A stretch of DNA of 47,493 nt from Nitrospira sp. GTDB taxonomy: Bacteria > Nitrospirota > Thermodesulfovibrionia > Thermodesulfovibrionales > Dissulfurispiraceae. The stretch covers positions 1 through 47,493 of the forward strand of contig NSJL01000029.1 of NCBI GenBank assembly GCA_002634385.1, read 5' to 3'. How positions within the stretch are numbered: the stretch's first letter is position 1; each line of letters starts with the position of its first letter. This document shows, piece after piece, positions 1-5,503 of this stretch. A program made the translations under genes and the position numbers. The notes beneath the pieces were generated by a model. That model ran no database searches and was not told where the DNA came from. It worked only from the letters and a program-made list of their open reading frames with translations.

Positions 1-211
1 TCGGTCCCTTCAGCATCAGCGGCAGCCGGCTCTCATACGCGATCTCAAACAGCTTTACTTCATCGTTGATGGGCAGGTAAAAGGGCTCCGACTCAATCCT
101 GAACTCCTGCATCCCCGTTTCAACTGCAGCGGGTGCGGCATGTCCCGCACTCTTCTTTTGTTGCTGCATATCGACTACTCTGTTTTTGGACTCTGACATT
201 TCACTGTTCAT
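1..211 (-). CDS. CbbQ/NirQ/NorQ-like AAA+ ATPase, N-terminal part (runs off window)
   Basis: Only the first 70 codons are visible; the gene continues past base 1. After a Gln/Lys-rich leader of about 30 residues comes FRIESEPFYLPINDEV, then LFEIAYESRLPLMLKGP, which leads into where the Walker A loop should be. This matches the start of the MoxR-type AAA+ group CbbQ/NirQ/NorQ (GvpN is a relative), which remodel metal-dependent enzymes such as Rubisco or NO reductase together with a VWA partner (CbbO/NorD). The ATG at 211 follows an AAGGAGG ribosome site at about 220-226. Which of these enzymes it serves cannot be told, because the downstream partner lies outside the window. The leader just upstream folds into a three-way junction (separate entry). 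Confidence 0.72.
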   Translation of the reverse strand, partial: MNSEMSESKNRVVDMQQQKKSAGHAAPAAVETGMQEFRIESEPFYLPINDEVKLFEIAYESRLPLMLKGP

Positions 212-233
212 TTTATTAGCCTCCTTTAAGGGT

Positions 234-299
234 CCGTCAGGCATTGCTTTTACCAATGAGGGGGTTCTCTGAACGCCCCAATACGTCTCGCCCTGACGG
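234..299 (-). ncRNA. candidate structured leader RNA (three-way junction) upstream of the CbbQ/NorQ-like gene
   Basis: On the minus strand three helices nest perfectly. P1 pairs CCGTCAGG (292-299) with CCTGACGG (234-241). P2 is GGGG-c-GTTC, loop AGA, GAAC-CCCC (261-279). P3 is CATTG, a 7-nt loop, CAATG (242-258), stacked directly on P1. The ribosome site of the downstream ATPase gene starts 8 bases after P1. I do not recognise it as a named riboswitch class. The geometry suggests a cis-regulatory RNA, but conservation is untested. Confidence 0.45.
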
Positions 300-433
300 T
301 GTTATCAAATAACAGTTACAGTTTACTTCGTTGCACTTTTTTTGTCGGTAGTGAAGATTACGGGACGCAAAAAAATAAGCCCCCCAAACTGGTCTCATAA
401 CAACATTATTTGTAGTGGAGGCTACAAAATACG

Positions 434-453
434 AAAAAGATCCGGTGGTATCT
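434..453 (-). terminator. possible intrinsic terminator of the exported haem-motif gene
   Basis: Read on the minus strand, AGAT-a-CC, loop ACC, GG-ATCT forms a six-pair stem with one bulge followed by a run of five U residues. It lies 36 bases after the stop at 489. The stem is short, so strength is uncertain. A second perfect hairpin (TTTGTAG/CTACAAA, 409-428) follows without a U tract. Confidence 0.4.
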
Positions 454-488
454 TCTGTAGATAAAGGAAAGAAAGTGGAATTGAGAGG

Positions 489-1670
489 CTACTGCTGAGA
501 ATTACGTTCTTCTCTCTCCCCCTCCCTGTCTTTGTCATGGGGAGAGGCGGGTTCGGACCTGATGATCTTTATCAGGAGGGCATCAGTCAGCGGGACCCCC
601 TGTCCATCGTTCATGTCGACGTAAATGTACCGCATGAAGTCGTCTCCCACAAGCCTCATCCCGGTGACAACCCTCTCATCGGGGGAGGGGAGCCTGCGCC
701 CAATCCTGGTATCGAAAAGCGGGTTCAGCTCCCGGTGTACGGCGGAGAGCATTTTCGCCCCGAGGGTCCCGTCGTAGCCCCGCAGAAAACGGTCGCTGTT
801 CTTTTTCACCTCTGCAAGGGGGACATTGAAGATCTCCTGGAGATACACCCGGGGGTAGGAGGCGAAATATACCTCATGGACGGTGATCCGTGCGTGTCCC
901 CTGAAGGTGTGGTGCACGGTCAGCTCTCCCAGGGTGGAAACCACCTCGTAGCGGTCCTCCTCATTCTTCATTACCACCACGTTTCCGGTCGCCTCCCGGG
1001 CAGTCACCTCCCGGAGATCCGGTGTGTGTTTCTTCACGGCAGGGAGGGGCCGCTCCCGCCCGCTCATCTCCGCCGCATCGGCTGCCGCGGTCTCAGGGGC
1101 GGGCTTGCGGGACGGGGGAGAGGCCGCCCTTTCAGCTGCCTTTACAAAGGACTCCGCAATGAATACCTCCCCCCCCACCGGAATTCCGTTCACCGCGTCC
1201 ACCCGGCGCATCACCCATTCCCCGCTGCCTTTCTGCATCCGGTATGCCCTGTCGCCCAGGAGCACCACAGAACCCTTGGGGAAGTGCCTCCCGATCTCAC
1301 AGCGCAGGCAGCGACCCCGGTTATCCCGGAAGAGGACATGTGTCGCCATAACCTTCCCCTCCCCGCCGGCTGACAGGGAATACACTTCCCCCGCTTTGAC
1401 CGGTTCGTATTCCTTGGCAAGCAGACGGGTGAAGAGAAGGGTGCTCACTTTCTTCAGGGCGTTTTTCCTTTGCCCCTCCGAAGGGCGTGCCGCACCCCCG
1501 CCTTTCCCCGGAGCGGGAAGATGGCAGGCCCGGCAAAGCCGGGGAGCTATCGGGGCATCGGGAAAGGCAAAGGAGCGGGAAACGAGAAGGAGGGCCAGCG
1601 CAAGCGCCGCCGCCAGCACCTTCCGGAAGGAATCTCTCCCCTCCCTCGGGGATCCCGGAGCAGAATTCAC
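489..1670 (-). CDS. exported hypothetical protein with a CxxCH haem-type motif
   Basis: This is a 393-residue protein from a GTG at 1670. A hydrophobic segment at residues 18-36, ending SRSFAF, looks like a signal peptide. CRACH at 46-50 is a c-type haem binding motif (CxxCH), and a second pair, C121 and C124, lies in CLRC. The middle (about 175-205) is Pro/Ala-rich and looks like a linker. The C-terminal 180 residues form a soluble domain I do not recognise. No other multihaem motif is present, so it would be a mono-haem or redox-active disulfide protein rather than a classic multihaem cytochrome. The start is uncertain because no ribosome site precedes the GTG; an internal GTG at residue 18 is the alternative. 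It is flanked by a likely promoter (1804-1831) and a terminator, so it is probably monocistronic. Confidence 0.6.
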   Translation of the reverse strand: MNSAPGSPREGRDSFRKVLAAALALALLLVSRSFAFPDAPIAPRLCRACHLPAPGKGGGAARPSEGQRKNALKKVSTLLFTRLLAKEYEPVKAGEVYSLSAGGEGKVMATHVLFRDNRGRCLRCEIGRHFPKGSVVLLGDRAYRMQKGSGEWVMRRVDAVNGIPVGGEVFIAESFVKAAERAASPPSRKPAPETAAADAAEMSGRERPLPAVKKHTPDLREVTAREATGNVVVMKNEEDRYEVVSTLGELTVHHTFRGHARITVHEVYFASYPRVYLQEIFNVPLAEVKKNSDRFLRGYDGTLGAKMLSAVHRELNPLFDTRIGRRLPSPDERVVTGMRLVGDDFMRYIYVDMNDGQGVPLTDALLIKIIRSEPASPHDKDREGEREERNSQQ

Positions 1671-1803
1671 GGGCTACGGGGACAGAGGGACAGGACGTTT
1701 TCTGTATAACGCAGCAAAGACGAAAGTCATCCGTATTTCTCCTTTCAAACGCGCTTCTTTCCTAGGATAGGATATGTATGTTTGCACTCACACCCTAATT
1801 AAA

Positions 1804-1831
1804 CTTATAGCACAAAAAAGAGAAACGCAAA
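1804..1831 (-). promoter_or_regulatory. putative sigma-70 promoter for the haem-motif gene
   Basis: On the minus strand TTTGCG (1826-1831) is followed after 16 bases by TATAAG (1804-1809), with TG one base before it (extended -10). Predicted transcription starts near 1797, giving a leader of about 125 nt to the GTG at 1670. Confidence 0.35.
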
Positions 1832-1902
1832 AGATACAAAGGGCTGTCTGCTGCGTACACATCTGAGCAAACCGGCGGCGGCTTTGGAGCGCAGCGGAAA
1901 CG

Positions 1903-1925
1903 CCGGCCGGTGCAGCGCCGGCCGG
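1903..1925. repeat. GC-rich hairpin downstream of infC
   Basis: Two copies of the self-complementary octamer CCGGCCGG (1903-1910 and 1918-1925) are separated by 7 bases, giving a very stable stem just after the infC stop. No T tract follows, so it is either an RNA-stabilising hairpin or a non-canonical terminator. Confidence 0.4.
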
Positions 1926-1945
1926 ATGACCCGGTTCTCATTCAA

Positions 1946-2491
1946 TTATAAGGCTGTCAAAATCATTACCATTTGGCGGCCCTCCATCTTCGGCGGGGAT
2001 TCTATTTTCGCGACGTCCTCCAGTTCCACTGCCAACCTGTTCAGAACATTCATTCCCAATTCCGGGCGGCTCAACTCTCGTCCCCTGAAACGCATGGTCA
2101 CTTTAACCTTGTCACCTTGATCGATAAATTTCCGTACACTACGTTTCTTGAAATCATAATCATGGGTATCGATCAATGGGCGCATCCTGATTTCTTTGAG
2201 CGTTATTGTCGCTTGCTGTTTTTTGCTCTTACGGAGCTTCTTGCCTTGCTCGAACTTAAACTTCCGGTAATCCATGATTTTGCAGACGGGCGGATCGGCT
2301 TGAGGACTGATTTCTACGAGATCCAAATCACGTTCGCCGGCTGCCTTCAATGCTGAATCAATATCCATGATGCCGATTTGTCCCTCATCGGCGACAACCC
2401 GTACCTCTTTCGCTTTAATCTGCCGGATCTGGTTGTTTATGCGGGTCGTATCCACGACCCGCCCCGGCACTACTCTTCTTTGATTAGCGAT
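1946..2491 (-). CDS. infC: translation initiation factor IF-3, probable AUC start
   Basis: IF-3 binds the 30S subunit and checks the start codon and initiator tRNA. The 181-residue protein has both family domains: the N domain with INNQIR...VRVVADEGQ and DLVEISPQADPPVCKIMDY, then a Lys-rich linker, then the C domain with KVKVTMRFRGRE. The ATGs at 2584 and 2587 have no ribosome site. A perfect AGGAGG (2498-2503) sits six bases before ATC at 2489-2491, giving a protein that begins ANQRRVV. A rare non-AUG start is the known basis of IF-3 autoregulation in E. coli (AUU), so AUC is a credible choice here. The usual neighbours thrS, rpmI and rplT are absent. Confidence 0.93.
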   Translation of the reverse strand: MANQRRVVPGRVVDTTRINNQIRQIKAKEVRVVADEGQIGIMDIDSALKAAGERDLDLVEISPQADPPVCKIMDYRKFKFEQGKKLRKSKKQQATITLKEIRMRPLIDTHDYDFKKRSVRKFIDQGDKVKVTMRFRGRELSRPELGMNVLNRLAVELEDVAKIESPPKMEGRQMVMILTAL

Positions 2492-2497
2492 AGTGAT

Positions 2498-2503
2498 CCT
2501 CCT
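2498..2503 (-). promoter_or_regulatory. ribosome binding site that fixes the infC start
   Basis: On the minus strand AGGAGG is followed by a six-base spacer and then ATC (2491-2489). No other in-frame start in the upstream 96 bases has a ribosome site. Confidence 0.6.
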
Positions 2504-2591
2504 TTTGATACTATTGTTTGTTGGCCCCGTCCCGCATGTCCCGTACTGAAGTCCACCCCATGAATCAGGACGTACTCTAAACATCACGGAA

Positions 2592-2813
2592 TCAGGTCGC
2601 GGAATCGGTATCCCGACCCCGTTCTACTATTTTCCCGAAAGTTTTATAAAACTCAAAACGCTTGCTGCATGCAGCACATCTGTACTCAATTATTTCCTGG
2701 TGGTTATATTCTATCCGCAAGCTGTACCAATCCATCTTGCAGAAGGGACAGGCCATCAACAGGGGAGTGACATACTTCTCGATAAAATCTCCTTGCTGCT
2801 CCAGGAGCAGCAT
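2592..2813 (-). CDS. small zinc-ribbon-like hypothetical protein
   Basis: This is a 73-residue protein with two Cys pairs, CPFC (22-25) and CAAC (46-49), spaced as in a zinc ribbon. An aromatic, charged stretch lies between them and the C-terminus is basic. It would bind one zinc ion; its function is unknown to me. It is co-oriented with infC and lies 100 bases upstream of the infC start, so the two may share a transcript. The ATG at 2813 has only a weak ribosome site (TAGG). The ATG at residue 20 (just before CPFC) would leave a shorter but still intact ribbon. Confidence 0.55.
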   Translation of the reverse strand: MLLLEQQGDFIEKYVTPLLMACPFCKMDWYSLRIEYNHQEIIEYRCAACSKRFEFYKTFGKIVERGRDTDSAT

Positions 2814-3049
2814 TTACCTACAGAGAAAGGCTCGCCGTTATCCATATAGTAATTTATAGTTTACCTGGAAAGCCGTTATTAAGCAAAAAATATAAAGCTG
2901 CCCCCGAAGACTTCAGGACGGGCTTGCATATGGAAGCCGCTTTATCCGTCAGCTGCACGCCGGTATGCCGATCCGCCTTATTTGCTCTCCTCAGAATAGG
3001 TGATGTCGCCCAAAACATAAGCCGACGGAAATCTTTTGAAAATTACTTC

Positions 3050-3078
3050 TTGCTAATTATCAATGGACGTGCTATTCT
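3050..3078 (+). promoter_or_regulatory. putative promoter of the cold-shock gene
   Basis: TTGCTA (3050-3055), 17 bases, then TATTCT (3073-3078). Transcription would start near 3085 and give a leader of about 107 nt that contains a terminator hairpin. The stretch 2814-3049 shows no gene or other signal that I can support. Confidence 0.4.
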
Positions 3079-3114
3079 ATTAATAGAGTTTCGGAAGTTT
3101 TTAGCCCATTCAAG

Positions 3115-3150
3115 GCCACAAAGACTTTTAGCTTTGTGGCTTTTTTATTT
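3115..3150 (+). terminator. intrinsic terminator within the cold-shock gene leader (possible attenuator)
   Basis: GCCACAAAG (3115-3123) pairs perfectly with CTTTGTGGC (3132-3140) across an eight-base loop, followed by TTTTTTATTT. It lies between the likely promoter and the cold-shock ATG at 3192. It either ends read-through from upstream or attenuates the cold-shock transcript itself. Confidence 0.75.
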
Positions 3151-3191
3151 GTGCCCTTCTGAAAATCAATTAACAAGTAAGGAGGTACACA

Positions 3192-3392
3192 ATGACTGAA
3201 GGAACAGTAAAATGGTTCAACGATTCCAAAGGTTTCGGCTTTATTACCAGTAATGACGGCACCGATGTATTCGTACACCACTCTTCCATCCAGGGCCAGG
3301 GATTCAAGTCCCTTGCCGAAGGTGACAGCGTTACGTTCGATACCGAAAAAGGCCCGAAAGGCCCCAAGGCAGTGAACGTCGTACGACGGTAA
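3192..3392 (+). CDS. cold-shock protein, CspA family
   Basis: This 66-residue single cold-shock (OB-fold) domain binds single-stranded RNA and DNA and melts RNA structure. Both RNA-binding motifs are intact: KGFGFI (RNP1, residues 13-18) and VFVHH (RNP2, 27-31). The length is typical of the family. A strong AAGGAGG site lies 8 bases before the ATG. The gene has its own leader with a terminator hairpin upstream and a strong terminator immediately after the stop, then a small Cys-rich gene. Which paralogue of the CspA/CspC/CspE set it corresponds to cannot be decided. Confidence 0.96.
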   Translation: MTEGTVKWFNDSKGFGFITSNDGTDVFVHHSSIQGQGFKSLAEGDSVTFDTEKGPKGPKAVNVVRR

Positions 3393-3402
3393 GAAAACAA
3401 AC

Positions 3403-3440
3403 AAAAGCCCCCTGCGACGAGCAGGGGGCTTTTGTTTTTA
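3403..3440 (+). terminator. strong intrinsic terminator after the cold-shock gene
   Basis: A 13-bp perfect stem, AAAAGCCCCCTGC / GCAGGGGGCTTTT, with loop GACGA is followed by TGTTTTT. It begins 10 bases after the stop codon. The ribosome site of the next gene (3441-3447) follows directly, so that gene probably depends on read-through or its own promoter. Confidence 0.92.
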
Positions 3441-3452
3441 AGGAGGGACGAC

Positions 3453-3815
3453 ATGAACAGCAAGCAAAAAAACGCCGAGCGGCTTGAAAGAAAGCAGCAA
3501 AAGCTCGACGCAGCTCCTGTCTCCGCCCGTTATCCGGATGTCACATCGATTGTTATTGCAATGGATTACTATCGACGGGGGAGCAGTCCCCCCTTCATGC
3601 AACGAATTATCAATTTCCTCCCGGGCAGCGCCGCCTACTTCCTTATGGAGTGCATGGAGGACAAATGCACCCACGGTGGTTTTAATCTGGAGTCTATCAT
3701 TTACACCATGGTGAAAAACCGTCAGGAATCGACGAATGGGGAGCTTGTCTGCTCCGGGAGTGATTCCTCGTGCCGCAGGCGGATCGCATACAAGATAGCC
3801 ATACAATATAATTAG
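3453..3815 (+). CDS. conserved-looking hypothetical protein with clustered Cys, next to csp
   Basis: This is a 120-residue protein from the ATG at 3453, chosen because AGGAGGG (3441-3447) sits at ideal spacing. A basic, helical N-terminus (residues 1-25) is followed by a core with FMQRIINFLPGSAAYFLM and C-x4-C (in CMEDKC), then a Gly-Gly-Phe turn and two more Cys (CSGSDSSC) near the end. Four Cys suggest a metal site or disulfides. No membrane segment or signal peptide is seen. I cannot name a family. Only a terminator separates it from csp, which suggests conditional co-expression. Confidence 0.6.
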   Translation: MNSKQKNAERLERKQQKLDAAPVSARYPDVTSIVIAMDYYRRGSSPPFMQRIINFLPGSAAYFLMECMEDKCTHGGFNLESIIYTMVKNRQESTNGELVCSGSDSSCRRRIAYKIAIQYN

Positions 3816-4082
3816 CTCTCCGCAGAATACTGCTCTTACGCTATTTCATTATCAGCATACGTATACTTGCTTATAGGGGTCGTCATTCCGGCTCTTGTCC
3901 CGGCCCCTGTCCGGGATCGGTCCTGAATCGGTTTCCTGGGAGATGAGCCGCTTTATCCGGTCGCATAGGGATAGGTGGACAGGCAGGAAAACACTTCTGC
4001 ATTCCCTAAATTTTTTATTTCCCCTGCGTTCGCACCCTGCCCCGTGCAAAAAAATACAAAGAGAAGTATTCTTAAAAGAGAG

Positions 4083-5000
4083 ATGAGCCCGGTACGGTTG
4101 ATAGTGGCCCCTTTTTTCTTTCTTTTTCTCCTGCTCCTTGCGCCCTGCTCCCCCCATGCCCGGATCTCTTCGTTACAGACAGAGGAGATTGCCGTCTTTT
4201 TCGACAGCGGCGCGGAGAAAGCCGCCTATGACGTGTTGGAAGCCTACCCTGCAGTGAGAGAAGAAATCTCCCTCCTTCTCGGCCAAAAGGTGGGCTTCAG
4301 GCCGGAGGTGCGTCTGGTAAAAGGCGGAGAGACTTTCAGGAAGCTGGCAGGGAGCGACAGGGTGGCTGCCTTTGCCATCCCCGGAAAGAACCTGATCGTG
4401 CTTGATATCTCCCGGGCCTATGAGAGTCCCTTTTCCCTGGAGCCCCTCCTCTCCCACGAGCTCTGCCATCTCCTCCTGTATCATGCCGCCGGGAAGAGGG
4501 ATCTCCCCCGTTGGTTCGATGAGGGGGTCTGCCAATGGGCGAGCGGCGGCTTTGCGGAACTGGCTGCCGGAGATGCGGGGGGCTCCCTGGCAAAGGCCGT
4601 GGCAAGCGGCACGCTGATCCCCCTCCACCGGTTGGAGACCTTTCCGCAGGAGGAGAGCGCCCTTCTCCTCGCTTACGGAGAAAGCAGAAGCATAGTGGAA
4701 TACATCGCCGGGGAGTTCGGCGCCCGGAGCATCAGGGAGATCCTTGCGCATCTGCGGGCGGGACATTCCCTGGACGAAGCATTCCGGAGGGCTCTCTCCC
4801 TTTCCCCTGCCGGGCTGGAAGAAAAGTGGCAGGGGAGCCTGAAAAGAAGGTACACCTGGTTCTCCTATGCGAGCAGCCATCTCCTCACTTTTCTTTTTTT
4901 CCTTGCCGCCCTTGCCACCCTCTGCGGGTTCATGAGAATGCTGAAGAGAAAGAGGGACTACCGGGACGAGGAGCAGGAAGATGTACCGGACAGGGAGTAA
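4083..5000 (+). CDS. membrane-anchored zinc metallopeptidase, MA-like (gluzincin)
   Basis: This is a 305-residue protein. Residues 7-26 form a signal peptide. The zinc motif HELCH (125-129) is followed 18 residues later by WFDEG (144-148), whose Glu is the likely third ligand; this is the HExxH...E layout of gluzincin 'peptidase MA-like' proteins. Residues about 258-282 form a C-terminal membrane helix followed by a highly charged cytoplasmic tail (KRKRDYRDEEQED). The active domain would therefore face the periplasm. The start at 4083 was chosen because the signal peptide begins there; a longer frame from 3975 adds 36 residues without hydrophobic character. The ribosome site is weak. Substrate unknown. 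Confidence 0.78.
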   Translation: MSPVRLIVAPFFFLFLLLLAPCSPHARISSLQTEEIAVFFDSGAEKAAYDVLEAYPAVREEISLLLGQKVGFRPEVRLVKGGETFRKLAGSDRVAAFAIPGKNLIVLDISRAYESPFSLEPLLSHELCHLLLYHAAGKRDLPRWFDEGVCQWASGGFAELAAGDAGGSLAKAVASGTLIPLHRLETFPQEESALLLAYGESRSIVEYIAGEFGARSIREILAHLRAGHSLDEAFRRALSLSPAGLEEKWQGSLKRRYTWFSYASSHLLTFLFFLAALATLCGFMRMLKRKRDYRDEEQEDVPDRE

Positions 5001-5008
5001 CTTTCTTG

Positions 5009-5060
5009 TTTACAGCGTACCCCTTTTTCTTATACAATATAACAGTTGAACAGTTGTTCA
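5009..5060 (+). promoter_or_regulatory. promoter and CadC/SmtB-type operator
   Basis: TTTACA (5009-5014) and TATACA (5031-5036, spacing 16; or TACAAT 5033-5038, spacing 18) form a promoter. Directly downstream lies the perfect inverted repeat TGAACA-GT-TGTTCA (5047-5060). ArsR/SmtB repressors bind this kind of 6-2-6 site, so repressor bound there would block initiation of the repressor-ATPase operon. Confidence 0.75.
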
Positions 5061-5089
5061 TCTATTTGTGAAGTGCGGGGGGCCATCTG

Positions 5090-5503
5090 ATGGAGAAAAA
5101 AGCGACAAAGGCGTCCGCGTGCGGGAGCGACATCTGTGTGGTGTCGTATGTCGACCAGAATAAAGTGCTCTCCGTCCTCCAGGGGATGAAGAGCGAGTCT
5201 GTCATGCAGCGGATTGCGGAGACCTTCAAAGTACTGGGAGACCCCACGCGCACAAAGATCGTCTATGCGCTGTCCAACGCCGAGCTGTGCGTCTGCGATC
5301 TGGCGAGCCTGCTTGCCGCCACCCGGTCCGCTATCTCCCACCAACTGCGGATCCTGAGGAATATGCGCCTGGTAAAGTACCGGAAAGAGGGGAAAATGGT
5401 GTTCTATTCCCTCGATGACGGGCACATCTGGAATTTATTCAATGAATGTTTACGGCATATCGAGGAAGAGGAATATGATAGACACGACAGAAGAACATCC
5501 TGA
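5090..5503 (+). CDS. ArsR/SmtB-family metal-sensing repressor, CadC type
   Basis: This 137-residue winged-helix repressor is released from DNA when it binds metal. Two metal sites are recognisable. The alpha-3N site has ELCVCD (C67, C69) plus N-terminal C11 and C16. The alpha-5 site has D110, H112, H123 and E126 in the exact D-x-H-x10-H-x2-E spacing of SmtB. Carrying both is typical of CadC, which senses Cd(II)/Pb(II)/Zn(II). The recognition helix region is AATRSAISHQLRILR. It overlaps the start of the metal ATPase gene by 29 bases, and a perfect palindromic operator lies 30 bases upstream, so autoregulation of a two-gene efflux operon is clear. Confidence 0.92.
   Translation: MEKKATKASACGSDICVVSYVDQNKVLSVLQGMKSESVMQRIAETFKVLGDPTRTKIVYALSNAELCVCDLASLLAATRSAISHQLRILRNMRLVKYRKEGKMVFYSLDDGHIWNLFNECLRHIEEEEYDRHDRRTS

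Noticed and set aside
537..1770. Plus-strand frames opposite the exported haem-motif protein
   Set aside because: The minus frame has a signal peptide, CxxCH, a promoter and a terminator; the plus frames are Pro/Arg-rich without structure.
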